DNA from: Nemertoderma westbladi
Lineage: Eukaryota > Xenacoelomorpha > Nemertodermatida > Nemertodermatidae
Assembly (NCBI GenBank): GCA_032718475.1
Contig: JAUCBJ010000472.1
Location: 35,039 to 99,038, forward strand
DNA: 64,000 nucleotides
Direction: 5' to 3'
The notes beneath the pieces are model-generated. The model was given only the letters and a program-made list of their open reading frames with translations, had not been told where the DNA came from and did no database searches. The position numbers and the translations under genes were made by a program. Within the stretch, counting starts at the first letter, position 1. Each line of letters opens with the position of its first letter. This document shows, one piece after another, positions 10,558 through 21,300 of this stretch.

Positions 10558-10690
10558 GAGCAGGTTACAGTGGCACGTTATTTTAACCAAAACTATAAAC
10601 TAAACACAATAGCTAACAGGTTACAGTTTTATTTTTGAGAATAATCAGCTGTTATTTGCGTCCAATTTCCTCTGGAGAGGGATGAATTTT
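10558..10690 (+). repeat. Dispersed repeat R1 copy b with downstream segment
   Basis: Contains the R1 core (CAGGTTACAGTGGCACG, TTATTTTAACCAAAA) and the segment shared with 4618-4700 (AATCAGCTGTTATTT, CCTCTGGAGAGG). It is the longest copy in the window and sits in the intron of the 118-residue protein gene. Confidence 0.65.
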
Positions 10691-10705
10691 TATTGCGTCC
10701 AGTAT

Positions 10706-10719
10706 CCCCCCCCCCCCCC
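10706..10719. repeat. Poly-C tract
   Basis: A C-run just behind repeat R1 copy b, comparable in position to the C-run at 4584-4609. Confidence 0.8.
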
Positions 10720-11000
10720 TCCCCCTCCTATCTGATATTTCCATATCTTTCCAATTTTAGAGCCAAAGTAGTGAAAATAATGTTCCATTACAAACATAAA
10801 ACTACGTACTGTAGAGCTACGGGATGAAAAATATGGTAAGGTATTATAGATAATGTCGATTCCTTATTAACATCGAAAAATAAAATATTTCGAGATAATT
10901 GAAAATAATGTTCGTCTATAATATTTACAAAACAATAAATAAATAATTTTTTTTGTTATATTTGTATAATTATATTTGTATAATTGCGATTATTTTTAAG

Positions 11001-11194
11001 ATCAAAGCGGTGGGAAACCCCCTACAGTGGCTGTCAAGAATACAGAAATGCTGCCAATTGATTTCCAAGCCAAGTTGTTAAGGAGAACCTTCAACGCGGT
11101 CGGTGAAAACTTTAAAAGTCCACCGGAGCAAGAGAACCTTGGATCCTACTTATGGCATGTACATTCTGGAAACCTTGTACACATACAACATTGA
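11001..11194 (+). CDS. Exon 2 (terminal) of the small unrecognised protein
   Basis: The acceptor 'GATTATTTTTAAG' is followed by AT, completing an Asp codon from the phase-1 donor at 10465. Sixty-three codons and TGA follow, including 'AVKNTEMLPIDFQAKLLRR', 'TFNAVGENFKSPPEQENLGS' and the end 'LVHIQH'. Together with the first exon the product is 118 residues, soluble and mildly basic. The intron is 535 bp and contains an R1-type repeat and a C-run. No domain recognised; small ciliary microtubule-associated proteins have a similar composition, but that is only an impression. Confidence 0.6.
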
Positions 11195-11473
11195 CGATAT
11201 TAAACATTCACATTATACTGTAGAACTATAACTTATTGTTATACAGTAGTTAGAAGTATAAATGTACTGTATGTAGACCTATTCAATCTATTTTTATTGT
11301 TACTTTCTGGGATAAATATGTGCCGGATTTTGAAAACACCAACGTTTATAAACTCAAAAGTACTTTGGGGTATGAATGAGAGCGTGTGTGAGTTCACGAG
11401 TATTAACTAATAATGATTTTATGGAAATGTGGGCGAAAGGGTAACTTACTGAGAAAGGAAAAATTTTATCCAG

Positions 11474-11533
11474 ATGTCGTTACTTACATACATACCGGTA
11501 CATCGACCATGCCTCCACGGTCCGCGTTCACAG
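11474..11533 (+). other. Possible 60-nt exon at the left edge of array C
   Basis: Bounded by 'AATTTTATCCAG' and 'TTCACAG|GTAACA'. In phase 0 it begins ATG and encodes MSLLTYIPVHRPCLHGPRSQ. All three frames are open, so coding status is undecided. Its last about 20 bases are a diverged version of the array C unit (CCTCCACGGTCCGCGTTCACAG). It could be the exon end that seeded the array, or just its outermost degenerate unit. Confidence 0.25.
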
Positions 11534-14175
11534 GTAACACCTCCTCCACAGTTCACATTCACATGTAACTCCTCCACAGTTCACGTTCACAGGTAACAAA
11601 CACTTCCACAGTTCACGATCACAGCTAACACCTCCACAGTTCACGTTCACATGTAACAAACATCTCCACAGTTCACGTTCACAGGTAACACCTCTACAGT
11701 TCACATTCACATGTAAGTCCTCCAAAGTTCACGTTCACATGTAACACCTCCACAGTTCACGTTCACAGGTAACAAACACCTCCACAGTTCACGTTCACAG
11801 CTAACACCTCCACAGTTCACGTTCATAGGTAACACCACCACAGTTCACGTTCACAGGTAACACCTCCACAGTTCACGTTCATAGGTAACACCACCACAGT
11901 TCACGTTCCCAGGTAACAAACACCACCACAGTTCACGTTCACATGTAACAAACATCTCCACAGTTCACGTTCACAGGTAACACCTCCACAGTTCACGTTC
12001 ACAGGTAACACCTCCACAGTTCACGTTCACAGGTAACACCTCCACAGTTCACGTTCACAGGTAACACCTCCACAGTTCACGTTCATAGGTAACACCACCA
12101 CAGTTCACGTTCACATGTAACAAACATATCCCCAGTTCACGTTCACAGGTAATACCTCCACAGTTCATGTTAACAGTTAACACCTCCACAGTTCACGTTC
12201 ACAGGTAACACCTCCACAGTTCACGTTCACAGGGAACACCTCCACAGTACACGTTCACAGGAAACACCACCACAATTTACGTTCACATGTAACAAACACC
12301 TGCACAGTTCACGTTCACAGGTAACAAACACCTCCACAGTTCACGTTCACAGGTAACACCTCCACAGTTCACGTTCACATGTAACAAACACCTCCACATT
12401 TCAAGTTCGCAGTTAATACCTCCACAGTTCACGTTCACAGATAACAGCCACATAGACACGTTCAAAAGTAACACCTCCAAGGTTAACGTTCACAGGTAAC
12501 ACCTCCACAGTTCACGTTCACAGGTAACACCTCCACAGTTCACGTTCATAGGTAACACCACCACAGTTCACGTTCACATGTAACAAACATATCCCCAGTT
12601 CACGTTCACAGGTAATACCTCCACAGTTCATGTTAACAGTTAACACCTCCACAGTTCACGTTCACAGGTAACACCTCCACAGTTCACGTTCACAGGGAAC
12701 ACCTCCACAGTACACGTTCACAGGAAACACCACCACAATTTACGTTCACATGTAACAAACACCTGCACAGTTCACGTTCACAGGTAACAAACACCTCCAC
12801 AGTTCACGTTCACAGGTAACACCTCCACAGTTCACGTTCACATGTAACAAACACCTCCACATTTCAAGTTCGCAGTTAATACCTCCACAGTTCACGTTCA
12901 CAGATAACAGCCACATAGACACGTTCAAAAGTAACACCTCCAAGGTTAACGTTCACAGGTGACACCTCCACAGTTCACGTTCACAGGTAACACCACCACA
13001 GTTTACGTTCACATGTAAAAAACACCTCCACAGTTCACGTTCACAGGTAACAAACACCTTCACAGTTCACGTTCGCAGGTAACAGCTACATAGTTCACGA
13101 TCACAAGTAACACCTCCACATTTCACGTTTGCAGGTAATACCTCCACAGTTCACGTTTACAGATGACAGCCACATAGACACGTTCAAAAGTAACACCTCT
13201 AAGGTTCACGTTCACAGGTGACACCACCACAGTTTACGTTCACATGTAAAAAACACCTCCACAGTTCACGTTCACAGGTAACAAACACCTCCACAGTTCA
13301 CGTTCACAGGTAACACCTCCACAGTTCACGTTCACATGTAACAAACACCTCCACATTTCAAGTTCGCAGTTAATACCTCCACAGTTCACGTTCACAGATA
13401 ACAGCCACATAGACACGTTCAAAAGTAACACCTCCAAGGTTAACGTTCACAGGTAACACCTCCACAGTTCACGTTCACAGGTAACACCTCCACAGTTCAC
13501 GTTCACAGGGAACACCTCCACAGTACACGTTCACAGGAAACACCACCACAATTTACGTTCACATGTAACAAACACCTGCACAGTTCACGTTCACAGGTAA
13601 CAAACACCTCCACAGTTCACGTTCACAGGTAACACCTCCACAGTTCACGTTCACATGTAACAAACACCTCCACATTTCAAGTTCGCAGTTAATACCTCCA
13701 CAGTTCACGTTCACAGATAACAGCCACATAGACACGTTCAAAAGTAACACCTCCAAGGTTAACGTTCACAGGTGACACCTCCACAGTTCACGTTCACAGG
13801 TAACACCACCACAGTTTACGTTCACATGTAAAAAACACCTCCACAGTTCACGTTCACAGGTAACAAACACCTTCACAGTTCACGTTCGCAGGTAACAGCT
13901 ACATAGTTCACGATCACAAGTAACACCTCCACATTTCACGTTTGCAGGTAATACCTCCACAGTTCACGTTTACAGATGACAGCCACATAGACACGTTCAA
14001 AAGTAACACCTCTAAGGTTCACGTTCACAGGTGACACCACCACAGTTTACGTTCACATGTAAAAAACACCTCCACAGTTCACGTTCACAGGTAACAAACA
14101 CCTCCAAAGTTCACGGTCACAGGTAACACCTCCAGTAGTTCACGTTCACAGATAACACCTCCACAGTTCACATTT
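11512..14175 (+). repeat. Tandem array C, 28/32-bp unit, about 90 copies, with internal block duplications
   Basis: The unit is CCTCCACAGTTCACG, TTCACAG|GTAACA (28 bp), with a 32-bp form that has AACA duplicated after GTAACA. Larger blocks are themselves duplicated. The marker 'CAGCCACATAGACACG' recurs at about 12440 and 12903 (offset 463), and 'GACACCTCCACAGTTCACG' at about 12961 and 13774 (offset 813). Most units carry CACAG|GTAACA, a donor-like motif on the plus strand. Minus-strand frames of 65 codons (Cys/Val/Asn-rich) are repeat artefacts. Confidence 0.95.
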
Positions 14176-14192
14176 GTTCGAGACAAACTTAC

Positions 14193-14296
14193 AGTCTGAT
14201 GAGACAATCTGTACAAATTAAAGGCGCCTCTAGGGGCGTCGGACCGACTTTCTCAGTTCTTCGAGGTCTCTGGCTGCGGGTAAGAACACATTTCAT
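14193..14296 (-). CDS. Possible coding exon on the minus strand, ATG to a GTAAGT donor
   Basis: On the minus strand ATG (14294-14296) opens 34 codons plus two bases, MKCVLTRSQRPRRTEKVGPT, then PLEAPLICTDCLIR, ending at ACT|GTAAGT. The donor is strong, and array C follows about 20 bases later in the same direction, so the array would sit in this exon's intron. No second exon was confirmed; an acceptor 'TTTCCTTTCTCAG' exists on the minus strand near 11450. The region is also open on the plus strand. No family recognised. Confidence 0.3.
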
Positions 14297-14777
14297 TGGC
14301 TGTTTCTGACGGCAGAGGTGGCTGCTGGGGTCGAAATATTTACAATATTGGTTGGGTCGAGTGGTATAGACGACAGCGCAGTTCGGATTGCCCTTTTAGC
14401 CAAGACATCGAAAGTGTAGACGAGTTGATTGTACTTCGATACATAAGAGCTTGGGAAGCTAGCGCAGATCTTCACTGGAAGTCGCGCCATTGGTATTATA
14501 CAGGACGCACTTACGAAGGAGTGTATGTATTTCACCCCTATCTCTTTCCCCAGGTCGAACAAAAAACTCGTATTCCCAGCTACGAATTAATAAATTCGTG
14601 CGAGTGTATTTCCACCAAATACATCCGAAAATATTTGAGACTTTCACACTGCTATTCTGCACTCAAAACTAAATAGTCGGTCCTGAGACGAACTAAGTAG
14701 CCAGTGGACAGAGTGTGCAAGCACTCTGGGGCTAGTTAGCCAGAGATCTATCTCAGTCCAAGACAGTAACGTCTTAC
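14297..14777. other. Open in several frames, coding status unresolved
   Basis: The plus frame from 14296 to 14676 (126 codons) and minus frames 14562-14293 and 14662-14459 are all open. GC content is higher than in the surroundings. Minus-strand splice-like sites exist (for example CTCCTTC|GTAAGT near 14520). No frame resembles a known family. Confidence 0.3.
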
Positions 14778-14810
14778 CTTCCCAGCAACCGCGAACCCAC
14801 TAAGGCCGGC
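14778..14810 (-). CDS. Possible 33-nt mini-exon, copy 1
   Basis: On the minus strand a long pyrimidine tract and acceptor 'CACTTCTTTCTTCCCAG' precede 33 nt that encode AGLSGFAVAGK in phase 0. The donor is GGGAAG|GTAAGA. It is one of two tandem copies 119 bp apart (see 14897). Confidence 0.35.
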
Positions 14811-14896
14811 CTGGGAAGAAAGAAGTGCAATACCATGGAGCAGAGCTCACTTCAAGGCTAGTCAGCCAAACTCAGTCCTTGGCGGTAACGTCTTAC

Positions 14897-14929
14897 CTTC
14901 CCAGCAACCACGAACCCGCTAAGGCTGGC
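14897..14929 (-). CDS. Possible 33-nt mini-exon, copy 2
   Basis: Same structure as the copy at 14778: minus-strand acceptor 'CTTCTTTCTTCCCAG', 33 nt encoding ASLSGFVVAGK in phase 0, donor GGGAAG|GTAAGA. Only three bases differ between the two 33-nt cores, and both splice sites are kept. Phase 2 is closed by a TAG, so phase 0 or 1 would be used. The parent gene was not identified. Confidence 0.35.
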
Positions 14930-14950
14930 CTGGGAAGAAAGAAGTCCAAT

Positions 14951-15689
14951 TAGAGCAGAGCCTAGTTTAGCTGTCGAGGCAGCCAACTATGAAGGCTGGT
15001 TTTTGGGACTCATTTTTTCATCCAAATGTTGCCCCTTTTAAACCCAGTGTGGGGTCAATAAGAAGTTGACCCCTAATTATCACCTAAACACAGTTTGTCA
15101 TTCTTGTGCAGTGATTTTACATTCAACCCATGTAAAATATAATTAATACGTTGTTCTTAGACTGACCAATAACCGATTACTGATGATGAATGGCAATAGA
15201 GTTTGCTGGTTATCAATTATTCCTTTATTAATAACTGGGTGAGACTAATAGGTGGGTGAAGGTTGGCGTACTAAGAGGCCAATGATAGAAAGGAGGGAGG
15301 TTGTGTAGCAACCTCCTTCATTGGATAGCAATGATTTGTAGGGGAGTAGTCAGCAATATTGGTTGGAATTGTGGGTGAGGGTGGTTAAGGATGTTTGGGA
15401 TGGAAATATGTTGTAATATTTGATATTAACGGAATGAAATATTATGGTGGGAAAGGGGGAATCATGACAGACTGTCTTTTTGTATGTTTGCCTACGGAGG
15501 TGCGAAAAATTGATTACAAAGCGTCCTCGGGAGGGAAACCAATCAAGATATTTGCAACCCAATAACAATAATGGTAGATTCGGTTGGCACCGAATCAATT
15601 AAGTAAGGGGAACAATCTCACCATTAAACCATATGGGAAACTTAGGTGCAATATAGTGTTGTTGGTGTTAGTGACCGCTATGGGTCATA
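14951..15689. other. No gene recognised
   Basis: Unique-looking AT-rich sequence. The minus frame 15598-15350 has no family features and no convincing splice sites. Confidence 0.4.
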
Positions 15690-15940
15690 TGTATGAGGCG
15701 CCGTTAACGCTAAAAGGTCAGCAATAATATTAAAGGTTTTAAAAAGAATATTAGAGAATTTCAAACATATTTTCGGCCGAAATTTCGGCCGAAAGTGACA
15801 TCAAATGAAAGAACTGAAAAAATGTAACAAAATATTTCGGCCGAAATTTTGGCCGAAAATATGTTTTGAAATTCTCTAATATTCTTTTTAAAACCTTTAA
15901 TATTATTGCTGACCTTTTGGCGTTAACGGCGCCTCATACA
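15690..15940. mobile_element. Palindromic MITE, 251 bp, TA target duplication
   Basis: Two arms of about 105 bp are inverted copies with only a few mismatches around a loop of about 40 nt. The ends read TGTATGAGGCGCCGTTAACG and its reverse complement. TA lies on both outer sides (15688-15689 and 15941-15942). The inner arm ends contain repeated TTTCGGCCGAAA palindromes. TA duplication and long inverted repeats fit a Tc1/mariner-type non-autonomous element. No coding sequence. Confidence 0.85.
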
Positions 15941-15944
15941 TATG

Positions 15945-17442
15945 GGTAAGATTGTGAGTACCTGGCGAATATACCTCCCCGTAGATAATACACCAGGCGA
16001 GTAGCGGCCCACTGATAGTTGGATCTCCAGCCCGATGTGCAGTGCAGCAGCAGTAGCAGCAGCATCAGTCAGCGCAGCATCACTGGTTCACACGCACGAA
16101 TTGTGAGGATGGAGTAGTCCATGGGGTTTGACTGTCTGGCCGAGGGTTGCTGATGCAGTAGTATCGGGGGGGTGTTTGGTTCAAACTCTTACAGCGGGCT
16201 GCTAGGGATCTGGCTATGGGGCTGAGGATGTGAAAATTGCAGAGTGGTTCATTGTATAAAAAATGTATCTATAATATAATCAATCGCTGTCAATAAGCCT
16301 AGAAACTAATGTCCCACATTTACATTTACAAACATAACAAGTATTGGAAATAACAGAAAAGGTGACTTACTGGCATTGAATAATCTGCACAATGAAAAAC
16401 CAGCACGAACTAACAGACCAGAGAGACACGGCTTCCAAAGTTTGTAATTGATTTGATTCTCCAAACTGCTCACGCTGACAAAGAACAACCAGAACTGTCG
16501 AAGCACCATCGAACAACAGAACTGCATTTGAATATAATTCGTGTGTGCGTGCGTGAGTGCATGCGTGAGCGCGTGTGGTAACCAAAATTAAGTGACCACT
16601 ATAACTGTAGGCCTTAGATGGCCAAGACTGATGTACTGCACTGCTAAATAGATGACAGCACAAACCAACAAGCTAGCTACCTACATACTGACAACGTGAA
16701 TTAATGACACATGAGAAATAGAGTGCACTATACTTATAGGGAGCTACTCTGTACAGAGGTCAACCTGTTGTATGAAATGTAACATTAAACTAAGTATAAA
16801 CCCCTGCTATTGGCTCGGCTATTAATTATCGAGTTTGTTAAGCACCGGAACCAAAGCTATGGCTACCTCTAATCAGAGCAAATATAATAGCACAATAATA
16901 TTATGGGCCTAAGATTTCGTTGTTAAGTAGATATCACCAATAAATATAAAGGGAATGCATATTGGTTCGCGAAAAGCTTGTTGGAGAGAGGATGGACAAT
17001 ACAGTGTAATAATGTATAACATACCCATGTAACTATAGAGAAGGCCAGGTTTGGTAGCTGTACATTAATCAGCTGACACAGTCTATTATAACCAACGAAC
17101 AATATACATATCATAGTCTACCGAAACATCAGACCTTTTTACTAACTGTATGAACCATCCATACCTGGCTGGCCGCGTAGTCAACAAGCTCACGTTTACG
17201 ATACAGCGCGGCAACCGCACGACTCGGTATCGCAACAATTCACTCACCCAATCAACGCAGATTAATTTCAGGTCTAACTTGTGACAGCAACAATTTTTAT
17301 ACATAAAATAATATAGGGCTTGCTGCCTCTTGGAAGGCCTGAAGCCAGGACTCCACCGGGTGTAAATGCTACGCTGACACCCGACTACCAACAACCAACG
17401 CCAACAACCACTAGTAAAGCTAATTAATGTTATTCATTAATT
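15945..17442. other. No gene recognised
   Basis: Contains a CAG/CAGCAG-rich patch (about 16040-16080) and a GTGTGTGCGTGCGTGAG patch (about 16543-16575). Several minus-strand frames of 60-100 codons (16306-17394) lack recognisable domains, and I read them as chance frames. Confidence 0.4.
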
Positions 17443-17454
17443 GAGGGAAATGAA

Positions 17455-17515
17455 CAGGTTACAGTTGAAGGTTATTCTAACCAAAACAATAAACGAGAGT
17501 CACGATCTCAGGTTA
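17455..17515 (+). repeat. Dispersed repeat R1, copy c
   Basis: CAGGTTACAGT, then GGTTATTCTAACCAAAACAA and TAAAC, as in the other R1 copies. A second 'CAGGTTACA' follows at about 17509. Confidence 0.6.
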
Positions 17516-17539
17516 CATTTTCATATTTGATGTTGTCTG

Positions 17540-17582
17540 TTGTCGGCAGTAGTTGTCGGCTGTCGGCTGTCGGTTGTCAGCG
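17540..17582 (+). repeat. Short TGTCGGC-type repeat
   Basis: TTGTCGGC / TGTCGGC / TGTCGGT steps, a small microsatellite-like patch. Confidence 0.6.
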
Positions 17583-18199
17583 TAGCGTTTACACCCGACT
17601 CCACCCATGTTATTTAGGGTGAGATATAAGTTGTGAGAAGCAGTTGGTCGAATAGCAATATAGGCCACCTTTTGCATACCGATCTGCATACGACTGACTG
17701 ACCTGGCGAATAGTTTTCCAACTGCACTGTGAATAGACTTTATCTTGAGTGTTGGCAACAGGAGTACCTAAATGTATAAACCCTTATATAATAATCATTG
17801 CACATATAGATCCACGTTACTGCCTAAACTTGGCTAATGTCAGCATAAAATATATTGTGAATTATTAATTACCATTTACGCATATATCCAATGCATAAAT
17901 GTTTTACATGTTATACTCAAATAATTTTATAACAACATGTGTTGTAGACTTTTATGAAAATAGTTTAGAATAATTGGATATGATAATGCATGATTTATAC
18001 TATACAATATACACGTGAGCTAGTAACATTTAGTGTCATATTATTGTAATTCTGATTAATTTATTAACTAATTAATTAATCCTAACTATTGTCTTATTAT
18101 ACACTATACAGTTAATGAAGTTAGTTAAATATGTAGTTATATAGTTATTATGTAGTTTATATAGTGATATTATATAGATAAAGTCTGAACATATTATAA

Positions 18200-18304
18200 A
18201 TGAATATATTATTGGTACTAGTTGTGGCCAGCCATGCCATTTTGCGAGCTTCTCCAGTTGTATATAAACAGGATGTAACATTACCGATGTATCATCCAAC
18301 ATAC
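18200..18304 (+). CDS. PHM: PHM exon 1: signal peptide
   Basis: ATG 18200 opens 35 codons ending exactly at CATAC|GTAAGT (phase 0). The hydrophobic core ILLVLVVA followed by SHA or LRA gives a typical secretory signal. The segment 'DVTLPMYHPTY' then joins exon 2 as 'PMYHPTYNDEYVCYE', which matches the spacing of the start of the PHM core. No better in-frame ATG was found upstream. Confidence 0.82.
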
Positions 18305-21300
18305 GTAAGTATGTTGTGTTTGTACCATCAAACATAATCTAGAGTTTACATACTAAAAATTTTAGTCATCGCAGAGAGGAATAAAAGAGAAGGGAAGAGA
18401 AGAGAAAAGAAAAGAAAAGAAACGCATAGAAGAGAAGAGCAAATAAGATGATAAAGAGAGCGGGTGACAAATCGAAGAGAAGATACGAGGAGGGAAGAGA
18501 CGCTATTTTTACACGTACGATAATATTTAAGTTTTGACTTGAAAAAAACATGAAGATGAGAGAGAGAATTTGGAACAGTCTCGAAGTAAATCTCAGTATA
18601 AGGAGATGTATTAATTTATTATCGCTTAATTCGAATTATTAATTATTATATACGATAATCGAATAGAACTTTTGAATATCGCGAGTTATCGTTTGTTGAT
18701 ATCGTTTGTTGTTGTTATTGATATCCACCCTCCCCCGCAATTTTTCGAGGGGGGGGGGGGGGGGGGGAAGCGCTCCGAACATAAATGTTTGGTTGTTCAC
18801 CCAGCCACTCCATGGCTGGGTGAACATCAGTTTTCAACTGTCCGAGTTTATAGCATTTATAAAAAGAAACAAGGTTTAGTTCTAAAAATACTGTATTTAA
18901 CATCGGGACGCTTTCACTAAGTATGTTACATTTACTCAGATCATTAGGATAACATCGATTAGAGAATAGACCCTAAATGGATTAAAAATAACTATATTTC
19001 ATATAACATTACTTGTACGCAGCGCTCTAGGTCGAAAATAATTTTATCAATATACCTCGTATTCCCTTTTTTTCTCAATAATAGCAAAAATTGGATCGGC
19101 GGGCATTCGAGACCCTGACACGCCTTGTCGACAAAGACCTCAATTTTACAAAAAGTTGAATAACTCTGCTATTCTTGGGTCTTTTTCGAAATTTTAAAAA
19201 TTGGCGTATTCCTCTAATGGATTTACATCGATTGGCATCGTTACTTTCGCCAATTTATTTTTAATTAACTCTTAATTAGCGCTAATTGCTAATTAGTGCA
19301 TTTTTCTGTAGACTCGGTACTTCTGTCAATATCTAGAGAACTACTTAATACGCGACATCGGGACCGCTTCCGTTGGATAGAGGACCCCCTTCCCTACCAT
19401 ATCGCTTGTACATGTTTTTACTTTATTCGCTTACTTCCCGCCGAAATCGACGAAAACGCGATCGACCAATCAGAAATCTTCGACGGTCCGGTAGACCCCT
19501 AGAATTAAATTTTTTGTATTTTTTTTTATGACTTTTTTTTACTTTCACACTTTTTCGAAATTCCCACTCCTTCTAGTCGCGCCGGGCCGATGTGCCGCTT
19601 TGGCACGCGCCGCTGTCCGTGCGCCACCCTTAAATTCGACTGGCGTGTCTGAAAATGTATCTTCGTTAGGAAATCGTATGCCCCTAAAAAATTACGACTA
19701 ATGTGAAGAATGGTGCGATTTCGCAAAAGACACTTTTTTAAAACGCTTATTTAAAAAATTTAAAGGCGAAATCGAAAATTCCGGCTTCATGGTAACAACC
19801 ACGGTGAGTTGAACTAGTTGTGTTTCAAATTTCAAGCAATATGATAAAGATTTGTAGAAAAGTTTGGGGGGATCCCTTGTCATCAGAAAATGACACTATA
19901 TTACGGGTCATGGTGTAATTTAATTTGTGCAGTTACAATCACTTATAATATATGTACAATCATTTCGTAATGTTAAAATTTTGGAATAAAACTATATACA
20001 CACTTGTTGCAAAGTACTTTACAGTGTTCTGATCCTCGTGTGACTTTATTTGAACATTAAGCACTCGGATCACTACACTATAAAGTGCTACTTTACACAC
20101 AAGTATGTCATTAGTTAGTACCAACCAATAGTAATAGGCGCTGAGCTCTAATATCCACATAGTTAGTACCAACCAATAGTAATAGGCGCTGAGCTCTAAT
20201 ATCCACATAGTTAGTACCATCCAATAGTAATAGGCGCTGAGCTCTAATATCCACATAGTTAGTACCAACCAATAGTAATAGGCGCTGAGCTCTAATATCC
20301 ACACAAATTTCAATTGGCACTGTATTTTTTAGAATGATGAATATGTTTGTTACGAATTCCCAACAAATCCCAACAAAACAGAATATATTATTGGGTTCGA
20401 CCCGGTCTTTAAACCACACCGAGTGCATCATATATTAGTTTGGGCTTGTAAACATCCTGCTAGAGCATATGGAGTTGTTTGGTTAGTTAAAATCATTTGG
20501 TTATTTGTGTACGACCAGGTAAAATAATCTACTATCCGAGGAATCGATATTTCTGATTGGAAAATATATATAAAATAAATTCAGTTACTTATTTTATTAA
20601 TGATAATTTATTATTAAATTTATCACAAATATAAATAAAATTTATATCAAAATATTTGGTTAAAATTGCCATGTATTTCAAACTAAAAGATCATTGCTAC
20701 TATTAGAAATGTGCTTTATTGATGTTATGGTTGATTTATATTTATCTCATAACAGATACATTATAGTATAGTATAATTCTAAATTTTAATTTAGACTACC
20801 GGTATCAATTTATTACCAAATAAATCATCCGTTTTTGAATTGTCAACTTAGATTGTCAGTCATAAAATAATACTTGGCAATATTTTCTAGGCATTGCGGT
20901 GGCGATAGAACTGCGTCCCCTCGACCAATCCCCGACCGGACTGACTCGGCTTGTCGGGACTCCAGGAACCACACCTTTGTCTACGACTGGGCGATGGACG
21001 CCCAAGGTGGTGTTGTGTTCCCGAAAGATGTTGGATTAGCGATCGGCGGAGACACCGGGGTCGGTTCTATAATTATACAGGTCCATTATGCAGAGGTCGA
21101 TGAGTTCAGTATGAATCCGAGACTAACCGATGATTCCGGAGTGAAGCTGACTATAACCGATGAGGCGTTAGTTTTATTATCTGAGAGATTAACAACTGGA
21201 ATAAATGAGACACATTGAAATTAATTATCAAAAATAAATAAAAATAGTGAAAAGAAAGAACTAATATCGTTGATTATTGTGGATTTGTTTCAATAATTTG

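Larger units (their letters stand above)
14752..14950. repeat. Tandem duplication, 119-bp period, two copies
   Basis: About 80 bp (CTCAGTCC..., GTAACGTCTTACCTTCCCAG, ..., CTGGGAAGAAAGAAGT) is present twice with scattered substitutions. It contains the mini-exon-like cores. Confidence 0.85.
18305..20332 (+). other. PHM intron 1 (2028 bp)
   Basis: GTAAGT..TTTTTTAG intron. It holds a purine-rich GA tract (about 18373-18500), a G-run (18750-18767), a perfect hairpin at 18795-18825, an AATTAGCGCTAATT palindrome near 19274, AT-rich unidentified sequence to 20100, and array D near its 3' end. Confidence 0.8.

Noticed and set aside
11528-13756. Cys/Val/Asn-rich minus-strand frames (VNVNCGGV-type) in array C
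   Set aside because: Translations of the 28/32-bp repeat; near-identical frames recur with the block duplications.
14185-14300. Hammerhead ribozyme, because of CTGATGAG at about 14196
   Set aside because: No CGAAA core at a suitable distance and no stem that would close the fold.
16306-17758. Minus-strand frames of 60-102 codons
   Set aside because: No domains, overlapping each other in different frames, and lying over GT-rich and CAG-rich patches.
19296-19726. Frames on both strands in PHM intron 1
   Set aside because: They overlap each other and show no motif or splice support.
19960-20431. Minus-strand frames with 16-residue repeats (ILELSAYYYW-type)
   Set aside because: Artefact of the 48-bp array D, which is divisible by three, and they overlap PHM exon 2 on the opposite strand.
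21167-21218. Unspliced extension of PHM exon 3 to a TGA at 21216
   Set aside because: The donor GTTAGT at 21167 is in the right phase and restores the PHM alignment in exon 4. The extension has no PHM similarity.
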